Assembly: GCA_018650745.1 (NCBI GenBank)
Contig: JABIFK010000348.1
Span: 1 to 7,773 of the forward strand
Length of the DNA: 7,773 nt
Source of the DNA: Candidatus Latescibacterota bacterium
Lineage (GTDB): Bacteria; Latescibacterota; UBA2968
Direction: 5' to 3'
Numbering within the stretch: position 1 is the stretch's first letter; each line of letters starts with the position of its first letter. This document shows, piece after piece, positions 1-6,703 of this stretch. Position numbers and translations under genes: made by a program. The notes under the pieces were generated by a model. The model had not been told where the DNA came from and made no database searches. It saw only the letters and a list, made by a program, of their open reading frames with translations.

Positions 1-229
1 AAGCCCGAAAATTTGCGCCGATACTACGGATGCCACGGCAAACACCAGCGGGATGGTTGGTCTTGGGTTCAAAAGGAATCTCTTCTTCCCAAGGAATGCG
101 ACCATCATCATCAACATCGTAGTAGCCGCGTTTTTTGACTTGTCGCCCCGTGTTTTCAGATTTGGTTTGGCGCAGCACATCAATGCGCTCCTGATACGAG
201 ATGCCAGCAGTGATTTCGGCGTTTTTCAT
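1..229 (-). CDS. N-terminal fragment of an unidentified protein, possibly glycyl-radical/PFL-like
   Basis: Seen: an open frame of 76 codons begins at the ATG on the minus strand at 227-229 and runs off the left edge. An AGGAG ribosome binding site lies 7 nt upstream (236-240), which settles the start. The peptide opens MKNAEITAGISYQERIDVLR, is hydrophilic, has no signal peptide or membrane segment, and carries an acidic DVDDDGRIPWEEE patch followed by a NHPAGVCRGIRSIGANFR stretch. Inference: the 'ERI..LR' opening and the later HPAG...IG.NFR pattern resemble, from memory, N-termini of pyruvate-formate-lyase-like proteins of uncultured bacteria. The glycyl-radical and active-site Cys regions are outside the window, so the family cannot be confirmed. 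The gene follows the terminator at 492-526 and is probably a separate transcription unit. High confidence that it is a gene, low confidence in the function. Confidence 0.7.
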   Translation of the reverse strand, partial: MKNAEITAGISYQERIDVLRQTKSENTGRQVKKRGYYDVDDDGRIPWEEEIPFEPKTNHPAGVCRGIRSIGANFRA

Positions 230-343
230 GAGATAACTCCTGATCTTTGTCTGTGCTTAAATGTATCACCCATTCTACCGAGTAATGAAACAACATAAAC
301 AGCGCGTTTTAAAATCAGATTCCAACATACAAAAATCGATATG

Positions 344-369
344 CCCCTTTTTCAAAGGAGATTTGGGGG
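344..369. repeat. Imperfect inverted repeat with C-run and G-run ends
   Basis: A run of four C is followed by TTT, a TTC loop, AAAGGAG and then ATTT plus five G. CCTTT (346-350) can pair with AAAGG (354-358) around a 3-nt loop, and the outer C and G runs give the unit inverted-repeat character. The layout resembles the dispersed CCCCC-AAATC-type palindromic repeats found in many copies in some large bacterial genomes. Only one copy is visible here, so its repeat status is inferred from likeness and not shown. It lies in the gap upstream of the left-edge gene. Confidence 0.4.
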
Positions 370-491
370 ATTCATCCGCAATCACATTCTTGAATAAACC
401 TGACGAAATCAACGACCAAGAAGCCCCACTCTTTATAATATACCTCACACAATCATGAATGATAAGTTTCAAGCATATCTTCCAAAAAGCA

Positions 492-526
492 CAAAAAAAC
501 CGGATTATCATGTCTATGATAATCCG
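492..526 (-). terminator. Rho-independent terminator downstream of the PhoD-like gene
   Basis: The arms at 501-511 and 516-526 are perfectly complementary over 11 bp, separated by a 4-nt loop. On the minus strand the stem is followed by G and then seven T (complement of 493-499), the classical order of stem then T tract for transcription coming from the right. The stem is relatively AT-rich (CGGATTATCAT) but has no mismatch. It lies about 77 nt beyond the stop codon of the PhoD-like gene and before the left-edge gene, so it most likely ends the transcript carrying the sulfatase/propeller/phosphatase genes. The opposite strand lacks a comparable T tract, so it is not bidirectional. Confidence 0.85.
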
Positions 527-603
527 ACGGATAAGAATGCATTTTTTCATTTGAGAAGATTGAGACCCATATTTGCAACTTATAGAGACACCAAAGTGTC
601 CCG

Positions 604-2247
604 CTATGGCACAAAGTCCAACTGACTTCTTTTCACAATCAGAGAATCAACGGGGTTGTTGTTAATGTCTATGACGGTATAGATGATTTCTGGGTCCGAT
701 TTAATCATGTCAAAGGTGAGCAGGCCAAACATGGGTTTGCCCTTGTGGGAGAAAATGGCTTTGGGCATGAGCCGGTGTGATCCGTTCTTAGTAAGATGCG
801 AGGTATTCGCTTCATAAAGATCATAGCCATTTTCTCGTTCAATTTTCCAGGCATCTGACCGATGTCGATCTGCAGAGATCAGATAAACGCCTTCGATGCG
901 ATTCTGTTCGATGAAGCTGAAAATATCTTCCCGCTCATCTTTGAATCCTTGCCAGGTATCCTGAAAGCCGGGTACACTGCCGAGGGTCGCACTGTTCTGA
1001 TTGCCGGGTTTGGCACCATACGCCCACGGCACAGGGCTCGCAATAATTTTGAAGGTGGCTGTTGAACGTTTGAGTTTGTCCAGCAGCCATTTTTTCTGCA
1101 CCGATCCAAGCATGCTGGGATGTTCTATCCGCGGGTCCGTACGATAGTAGCGACCATCAAGCAAAAAGAAATCAACATCTCCAATAGAAAAATCAGTCCA
1201 ACAACCTGGATTTTCTTGGCCACCGCCGTAATAGGGATTAAGAAAGTTCTCTCGAAGCGTTTTCAAAGTAACATTGCGTTTCCAAGGCGGCATATCAATC
1301 TCTGGCCCACCAATACTGTCGTTTCCGCCAAAGTCATGGTCGTCGTAGATGGCATACATTGCGGTTGAAGCGATCATTCGACGATACTCAGGCCGGGAGT
1401 GGCGCCGATAGAAAAAATAGCGCTGATGGGCAGCGACGTCCGGAATATTAAAGTAAGAGTTGTCACCCAAAAAGAGAAAAGCCCGAGGTGCTCGAGATAG
1501 AACAGTATCCCACATGCGCTCATTTCTGGGATTGTAATTAGCACCGCCCCCAAAACCAATATGGAATCGTGTTTTGGTGTCAGAGAGCATGGTCGTACGA
1601 AATTCTGGGAGCTGCTGAGTGGACACTGCATTTCCGTCAATGAGGACCTCGTAACGATATGGGGTATCGGGTTTGAGGTTGTCCACAGAAATGATCGCTG
1701 TGAAATCTTTCTTTTCTGTTGTTGTAACGGGTGAAGATGTTATAGAAGGCTGATCCAAAGCCTGAAGGCGTATCTGGACAGGGGTTTCTTTGCGTGTTCT
1801 AACCCAAAATTTCGCACTATTTGTGGTCACGTCACCCAACATGGGGCCGTGCAAAAGTTCAACCGTGTGCCCTTTTGCATAAGCTCTAAAAGCCTTGCTT
1901 GTAGATAGGGGTTCAAGAAGTTTTCGAGGCCCAACTAAGAACCGCTCAAAAGGCATACCACCTTCAACAGCCCGTTTGACAAAACCCATGGCCTTTTCGA
2001 TTTGACCCATCTGCCCGTAGGCCATGGCCAAACCAAAGAGAGGTTCCAACTCGTCAGGATTCTTTTGCAAGCGTTTTTCACACAGTTCAATGGCTTTTTC
2101 ATAGTTCCCCGCTTGGACCTGCCACACCATATACTTTACATTTGTGTACTTTCGAATCTCCTGATTAGATTGTGCAGATGCATTGGAGATCAGTGTACAG
2201 CAAGCGATAACAATGCCAAATACCAATCGTATTGTTGCAGTTCTCAT
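604..2247 (-). CDS. Secreted TPR-containing PhoD-like metallophosphatase (alkaline phosphatase D family)
   Basis: The 547-residue product probably hydrolyses phosphate mono- or diesters outside the cytoplasmic membrane, using a metal centre. Seen: residues 1-26 form a signal peptide ending in an ASA-type cleavage site. Residues ~36-98 hold two TPR-like helical repeats (NYEKAIELCEKRL...NPDELEPLFGLAMAYGQMGQ). A PhoD N-terminal beta-sandwich follows (~133-218, 'GPMLGDVTTNSAKFWVRT'). The catalytic domain has the PhoD family motifs in order: LGDNSYF (260-266), YDDHDFGGND (301-310), LLDGRYY (362-368) and SADRH (458-462, where the family more often has SGDRH or SGDVH). The ATG start is supported by GGAGGG about 8 nt upstream. 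It is last in the gene row, with a strong terminator after it. The natural substrate is unknown, and a phosphodiesterase or phospholipase-D-like role is also possible. The family call is firm; the TPR extension is the uncommon part. Confidence 0.9.
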   Translation of the reverse strand: MRTATIRLVFGIVIACCTLISNASAQSNQEIRKYTNVKYMVWQVQAGNYEKAIELCEKRLQKNPDELEPLFGLAMAYGQMGQIEKAMGFVKRAVEGGMPFERFLVGPRKLLEPLSTSKAFRAYAKGHTVELLHGPMLGDVTTNSAKFWVRTRKETPVQIRLQALDQPSITSSPVTTTEKKDFTAIISVDNLKPDTPYRYEVLIDGNAVSTQQLPEFRTTMLSDTKTRFHIGFGGGANYNPRNERMWDTVLSRAPRAFLFLGDNSYFNIPDVAAHQRYFFYRRHSRPEYRRMIASTAMYAIYDDHDFGGNDSIGGPEIDMPPWKRNVTLKTLRENFLNPYYGGGQENPGCWTDFSIGDVDFFLLDGRYYRTDPRIEHPSMLGSVQKKWLLDKLKRSTATFKIIASPVPWAYGAKPGNQNSATLGSVPGFQDTWQGFKDEREDIFSFIEQNRIEGVYLISADRHRSDAWKIERENGYDLYEANTSHLTKNGSHRLMPKAIFSHKGKPMFGLLTFDMIKSDPEIIYTVIDINNNPVDSLIVKRSQLDFVP

Positions 2248-2422
2248 TTTAAATCCCTCCCACCCTTAAGTTTGTCACTGCACCTGTTTCATTCGTTATT
2301 CACAGGCCTTATATCATTGACTCAACCGTGCCAATACACCAGAGTTCGCACGCTAAGTTTGGGTAAACCAACATATTCACATGATCCCATCCTTCGCCGC
2401 CTCTCTGTGTCATCTGAGTTTT

Positions 2423-3874
2423 CTATACCTTCCCATTATTGGGGCCCACCGCCGCAAATCGCATCGAGTGATAGTGCGAATTCAGCAACGTCGTATCCTC
2501 TGTCTCATGCATCCTCCGCCAAACCCCCGTCATCATCAGTCGAACCCGATCAGCGTGCTCTGGTCGATCAATCAAATTGATCGTTTCCAATGGGTCCTCT
2601 GCCAAGTTATACAACTCATCGAAGTCAAATCCATTGAATACAAATTTCCATTCATCTTCCCAATAAACCCGCTGTGTCAGACGGAAGCGCGAACCAAAGT
2701 ATTCTGCATAACCTTCGCGATGATTTTCTGCTGCCGCTTGAGGGTCTTGCAACACATCTGCAAATGATTTCGAGTCAGACGCCTCAAAAGGTGTCTCTCC
2801 CGCCAAATCCAAAATAGTCGGGCACAAATCGTGAAATCCAACACGCGCATCCGTCACCACCCCTTGTGCCACACAGGGTCCGGCAACCACCATTGGAACG
2901 CCGTAGATTTCCTCAAACGCACCAAAATTGTGCGCTTCCAATCCGTGGCCACCCACATACCGCCCGTGATCCGATGTAAAAATCACGACCGTGTTATCCA
3001 ATTGCCCCGTCGACTCTAACGCACCCAACACACGCCCCAACTGGCTGTCCAACTCCGTAATCCGGCCATAATAACATGCCAAAATTTCCCGCCACTCCGC
3101 ATCTGATACATCCTGCCAAATCTGCTGGTCACGGCGATAAATGTTGGGCCGATCACTCAAGTCATCGTGCAAGGTTTCGGGTAGCTTAAGATTTGGAACA
3201 TCATATTGTTCATAAGCCTCACGACCCACCACAAGCGACTCATTTGGTTCATAATGGCTCACGCAACAAACCCAAGGGTCATCGACCGGTGCATCTTCTT
3301 TCAGCCACGCACACGCTTGCGATGCAGGCAACCCGATCTGCCGTTCCTTTGGCGGCACATCTGTCACCGCATATTTGAGTGTGTCATTATACCCTTCAGG
3401 TCCTTGATATTGTTGCACCGTTTCAGGGTCCAGCGTATCATCCACGCGCAGTCCCTTTTGCGATGCGTTGGCGTGATCTTTCGCACCCCGAATGTCATGC
3501 TCTTGCCACCCAAATTGTTCAAGTTCTCCGGTGCGCTCAATATGCCACTTACCAAAATACGCCGTGGCATAACCCGCACTCTGAAGACGCTGTGCCCAGT
3601 GCATATGCTCTGTCCGCAAAACACACTGATCTGGGTCCACACCGTGTTCCACCTCAAGCACCCCATGATTGTGAGGCAATAACCCAGTCATCAAACTCGC
3701 ACGTGCCGGTGAACAGGTTGGCAGGGGCGTATAGGCCTGTGTGATATGAACACCCCGTTCCTTGAGTGCATCAATTGTTGGCGTCTTGCAATCATGACCA
3801 GGCATCAGTGTGCGTGCCTGCATACCATCGGTGATAAACAACAGAATGTTGGGTCGATCTGGTGTCTTTGCCAT
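2423..3874 (-). CDS. Sulfatase (S1 family, formylglycine-dependent), no signal peptide
   Basis: The 483-residue, full-length arylsulfatase-fold protein is predicted to remove sulfate esters from a sugar or aryl substrate. Seen: N-terminal metal-site strand NILLFITDGMQ (D16, with Gly following where many relatives have a second Asp); the modification motif CSPAR (C54, R58), in which Cys would be converted to formylglycine; FGKWH with K109 and H111; SHYEPN with H207; and FTSDHG with D302 and H303. The segment after it reads EAHNFGAFEE, so N316 stands where the second sulfate-binding Lys is typical. The C-terminus has the usual WKFVFN and ELYNLAEDPLE strands. No signal peptide is present, so the enzyme is probably cytoplasmic, and a maturase encoded elsewhere is needed. 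The ATG start has AAAGG about 8 nt upstream. Its gene neighbours are a BNR_4 protein 97 nt upstream and PhoD 175 nt downstream. Substrate cannot be told; inactive or altered chemistry is possible but not shown. Confidence 0.93.
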   Translation of the reverse strand: MAKTPDRPNILLFITDGMQARTLMPGHDCKTPTIDALKERGVHITQAYTPLPTCSPARASLMTGLLPHNHGVLEVEHGVDPDQCVLRTEHMHWAQRLQSAGYATAYFGKWHIERTGELEQFGWQEHDIRGAKDHANASQKGLRVDDTLDPETVQQYQGPEGYNDTLKYAVTDVPPKERQIGLPASQACAWLKEDAPVDDPWVCCVSHYEPNESLVVGREAYEQYDVPNLKLPETLHDDLSDRPNIYRRDQQIWQDVSDAEWREILACYYGRITELDSQLGRVLGALESTGQLDNTVVIFTSDHGRYVGGHGLEAHNFGAFEEIYGVPMVVAGPCVAQGVVTDARVGFHDLCPTILDLAGETPFEASDSKSFADVLQDPQAAAENHREGYAEYFGSRFRLTQRVYWEDEWKFVFNGFDFDELYNLAEDPLETINLIDRPEHADRVRLMMTGVWRRMHETEDTTLLNSHYHSMRFAAVGPNNGKV

Positions 3875-3971
3875 GTCATTTGCCTTTCTTCTTCATTATC
3901 GTGCCCGCAACAATGGGCAAAAATCCAATATGGGTTTTATATAGCTTAGCCTGAATTCGACATCATCAATT

Positions 3972-5441
3972 CTACTCAACAATCAAAAAACCTTTCGCTT
4001 TGCTCAGTTCACTGTCTTTCCAGCCATAAAAGAGAAACATGCCCTCTTTTATATTTCCTTTTTCATCTTTAATCGGTTGGATATTGTTAAACTTCCAACC
4101 ATCATATTCCGGCGCACTAGGTATGAGATCTCTCACCTTTTCCCAACGGTTCCCATTGTCCGTTGAGACCCATTCCTCAATATCTCCGCCTCCCCGAGAG
4201 TCCATCTTCCCAAGTTTTCCTTTTATAAATTTATGATCACCTACAATCAAATAGGCATACAATGCACCACCACCATCATCCCGCCTCAGATAACAACTGT
4301 TCCAGTCATCTGTGGCAGGGGCAATAACAGTCTGCTTCCATTCGTTATTCACATATCTCACATAGTAATAGTTATACGTTTCAGGCGTGTCTTCTGATAA
4401 CACATGTAAAAAAACCGGATTATCATTTCCATCTATAGCGATATCAGGCGGAACACCCGCCCCTCTCCACTCGGTATCCCATATCATACATTTGGCGTTT
4501 GCGTTGTCGATATCAATCGGCGCCTTAACGGTTTCGCCATCGAAGTTTTTCACTTCATGCGTTTGCAGATTAATTTTCACGTAATAGAGATTATACTTCA
4601 ATCCCAAATTCTTTTTTGTTTCATAACGCGGATTGTAAAATTTTTCTGGTACATTCTTTTTATTGTCATCATAAGAACAAAAAACAACGTGCAGAAACTT
4701 CCCGTCCTTGCTTGGTAAACACGTATGATAAGACGACCATTCATTCAAATCTATGGGATCATCGACTTGTGCGGTCTCGCCCCCCATGTTTAAATCCGTC
4801 ACATCATTTTCTGGCCCAGACCAAGTCTTGCCTTCATCATCAGAAATGAGGTATGACCAAGAACTTCTGTGCTCTCCCGTACGGAAATAAATCACCTGTC
4901 TATTGTCAGAGATATGATAAACCGTCGGATAAGAGAGCGAGTTCCTTATTTCAGGGCCAGCAGACCAGTCCTCTACGCTATTGCCAATCGAAGCCATTTT
5001 GTCAGAAACCAAATGTGTCCCTGGTGTTCTATGACAACCAAATAAAATATGCAAAAAATCATTGTTATCAGCCCAAACAACGGGGCAATAGTGTTGATCG
5101 CGTGAACCTTTGGTGTCCAATTGTATTGGAGATGAAACAGATTTTGTGTCAGGGTCAAAAGCAATGACAAATGGATATGTCTTTTCTCTCTCCGTAGCAT
5201 CCAGCGGTGCCCCGCCATTATAACCGATGTATACCTTACCATTCATATAAATAGCTTGAGGGCGCTGCCGTCTGTCATAAATCATTTTTAATTGCCCCCC
5301 ACTACCAAAGGGAACAACCGTGAAATCAGTTTTTTTCTCAGTGTCCATCGCATGACCACCATAGGCAAATAGTGAAACAAGAAAACAAGGCAACAATACC
5401 CCACTAAGCATCATTCTTTGCAAAATCCGAAAACAGCTCAT
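3972..5441 (-). CDS. Secreted BNR_4-type beta-propeller protein (putative neuraminidase or polysaccharide-lyase-like)
   Basis: The 489-residue product is probably exported and either binds or cleaves a polysaccharide. Seen: a hydrophobic leader of about 31 residues (SGVLLPCFLVSLFAYGGHA) with an A-x-x-x-HA cleavage region; a conserved-looking DQHYCPVVW...LHILFGCHRTPG block near residues 115-142 with two His; SYPTVY followed by YFRTGEHRSS; an Asp-box SDDEGKTW near 200; a SSYHT...GKFLHVVF block near 237-255; and a second, weaker Asp-box STDNGNRW near 426. This order fits the BNR_4 family, which includes relatives of ulvan-lyase-type (PL24/PL25) propellers. Lyase activity here is inference only. 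The ATG at 5439-5441 is preferred; the TTG just before it would add one residue, and both sit behind GGAAGG. Sampled lines are AT-richer than the flanking genes, with A-runs. Promoters flanking it were not clear. Confidence 0.8.
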   Translation of the reverse strand: MSCFRILQRMMLSGVLLPCFLVSLFAYGGHAMDTEKKTDFTVVPFGSGGQLKMIYDRRQRPQAIYMNGKVYIGYNGGAPLDATEREKTYPFVIAFDPDTKSVSSPIQLDTKGSRDQHYCPVVWADNNDFLHILFGCHRTPGTHLVSDKMASIGNSVEDWSAGPEIRNSLSYPTVYHISDNRQVIYFRTGEHRSSWSYLISDDEGKTWSGPENDVTDLNMGGETAQVDDPIDLNEWSSYHTCLPSKDGKFLHVVFCSYDDNKKNVPEKFYNPRYETKKNLGLKYNLYYVKINLQTHEVKNFDGETVKAPIDIDNANAKCMIWDTEWRGAGVPPDIAIDGNDNPVFLHVLSEDTPETYNYYYVRYVNNEWKQTVIAPATDDWNSCYLRRDDGGGALYAYLIVGDHKFIKGKLGKMDSRGGGDIEEWVSTDNGNRWEKVRDLIPSAPEYDGWKFNNIQPIKDEKGNIKEGMFLFYGWKDSELSKAKGFLIVE

Positions 5442-5576
5442 CAAAAATGCCCTTCCAGAAAAAAATGTATACCCATAAGTTTAGCAATGATCCTCTATCG
5501 TTGTAACGGCACAACAACACGGCTGCTTTCTCTTACGCTTTTCTTGCTTTCATAGTTGATATTTGCGCAGCCCCGT
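5442..5576. other. Intergenic spacer between the sialidase-like and BNR_4 genes
   Basis: This 135-nt spacer contains the GGAAGG ribosome binding site of the BNR_4 gene (complement of about 5451-5456) and otherwise nothing firm. GGCTGC at 5521-5526 can pair with GCAGCC at 5567-5572, but the 40-nt loop and missing T tract argue against a terminator. TATAC-like sequences near 5468-5473 could be part of a promoter, without a good -35 partner. The spacer is long enough for an independent promoter, so it is open whether the BNR_4 gene is read through from the upstream pair. Confidence 0.4.
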
Positions 5577-6689
5577 CTACTGGGTGAACCAGTCCCGCGG
5601 AATAAGAGCTGCCATCAGTTCCATCTCAAACTGTGCCTCACGCTCCGCCTTGGTAGAGCGGGTTCCGCGATAGACGCCATTTTCAATCTCTGGATCCGGT
5701 GTTTTGAGATAGGTGAGAACCGCTGCCCCCGAAGACAGAAAAGTACAACCGATGTTCGTGAGCATACAATCTCCCGCATCAATATCGCCAATTTTATTCC
5801 AAGATCGACCGCCGTCGCTTGAGATGGCAGCGCTCAGCGGCGAGCGTATACCGAAGTGGTGATGGTCAGAAATGTACTCTGAATCGTTCCAGAACAGAAT
5901 CAGATCCTCTGAATCAGGCAGGCGTCGCAAACAGGTACAACTCTCGGGTGAAGACAGGGTACTGGTTCGCGCTCTCGACCAATGTGTGCCTTCATCGCCA
6001 GATTCAGACAGAAAAACCGCACCGAGCTGAGTGCGAATGCTCATCAGCAGCGACCCATCTGCCCGTTGCGCAATCGACGGCTCCATGGCACCACGCAAGG
6101 GCAGGTAAATCTTGTTCTCCGACGGAGTCCACGTGTGCCCACCATCATCGCTGAACCAAGCACCAATAGATTGATTTTCACCTGCCACCCAAACCTCATC
6201 ACAACTCTGTATCGGCAACACCAAGCGCCCCGAGTTAAGTTGGACCAAACTGGATGCGCCGCCTTGGATCCGATATTCGCCCGCATGCTCCCAGATCGGT
6301 GCGGAGTCAGCAAAAGACTTTCCGCCATCTTGTGAGCGATGCAGATGCATGCTTGTATCACCACCAGAATGATTGCGCACATATCCGAGCAATATCTCGT
6401 CCTGCACGCGGCACAGGTATGGCGTCATAACGTTGAGATCACCCGGTACGATGTCGGCCACCATCCGCTCATTTGTCCAGTGTCGACCGCCATCATCAGA
6501 TTCTGCCAGATAGATCTTTGCAGCACCAAAATCTCCCCCACCTTCGGGGCCGTGAGAGTAACTATGATAGGCAATGAGGAGCGTGCCATCGGTCCGTTCA
6601 ACCACCGATGCTGTATCCGAACGTACCCGTTCACTATCCGCTGCACGCACCACAATATGTTCTATCCTTGAATCAATCGATATTCGCAT
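5577..6689 (-). CDS. Sialidase-family (BNR/Asp-box) exo-glycosidase-like protein, cytoplasmic
   Basis: The 370-residue protein is predicted to fold as a six-bladed beta-propeller of the sialidase superfamily, which hydrolyses terminal acidic sugars or acts on related glycans. Seen: five Asp-boxes at regular intervals, SDDGGRHW (64-71), SQDGGKSF (119-126), SDDGGHTW (180-187), SGDEGTHW (230-237) and SSDGGRSW (290-297). Also seen are an N-terminal RSDTASVVERTDGTLLIAY strand in the position of the sialidase Arg-containing first strand, and AMEPSIAQRADGSLLMSIRTQ (E203, R219), which fits the Glu and Arg region of the catalytic site. There is no signal peptide, so it is probably cytoplasmic. The ATG has GAGG 8 nt upstream; two nearby upstream ATGs are out of frame. 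It begins 14 nt after the sulfatase stop, so the two are almost certainly one operon, suggesting desulfation and glycoside cleavage of the same substrate. True sialic acid specificity is not established; many relatives act on other sugars. Confidence 0.87.
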   Translation of the reverse strand: MRISIDSRIEHIVVRAADSERVRSDTASVVERTDGTLLIAYHSYSHGPEGGGDFGAAKIYLAESDDGGRHWTNERMVADIVPGDLNVMTPYLCRVQDEILLGYVRNHSGGDTSMHLHRSQDGGKSFADSAPIWEHAGEYRIQGGASSLVQLNSGRLVLPIQSCDEVWVAGENQSIGAWFSDDGGHTWTPSENKIYLPLRGAMEPSIAQRADGSLLMSIRTQLGAVFLSESGDEGTHWSRARTSTLSSPESCTCLRRLPDSEDLILFWNDSEYISDHHHFGIRSPLSAAISSDGGRSWNKIGDIDAGDCMLTNIGCTFLSSGAAVLTYLKTPDPEIENGVYRGTRSTKAEREAQFEMELMAALIPRDWFTQ

Positions 6690-6703
6690 ACATACATCCT
6701 CTA

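Larger units (their letters stand above)
230..603. other. Intergenic region between the PhoD-like gene and the left-edge gene
   Basis: This 374-nt gap contains no convincing gene. Read on the minus strand it holds, in order: a small perfect hairpin just after the PhoD stop (GACAC and GTGTC arms at 587-591 and 596-600, 4-nt loop, no T tract); the terminator at 492-526; a small palindrome ATCATGAATGAT at 452-463; an AT-rich TATTATAAAG stretch at 431-440 that could act as a -10 element for the left-edge gene, although no good -35 was found; a G/C-run inverted repeat at 344-369; and the ribosome binding site at 236-240. Short frames crossing the gap on either strand lack a ribosome binding site and recognisable protein content. 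Confidence 0.6.

Noticed and set aside
434..439. Perfect TATAAT on the plus strand
   Set aside because: No plausible -35 about 17 nt upstream and no plus-strand gene downstream; it is probably part of an AT-rich stretch.
2308..2334. Candidate minus-strand promoter for the PhoD-like gene (TTGGCA, 15-nt spacer, TATAAG)
   Set aside because: The spacer is short and the match could arise by chance; the organism's promoter consensus is unknown.
2002..2580. 192-codon open frame on the plus strand
   Set aside because: It overlaps the PhoD-like gene start, the intergenic gap and the sulfatase end in antisense. The composition is Ser/Pro/Leu-rich, as expected from a shadow frame.
5521..5572. GGCTGC/GCAGCC inverted pair as a terminator after the sialidase-like gene
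   Set aside because: Only 6 bp with a 40-nt loop and no T tract on either strand.
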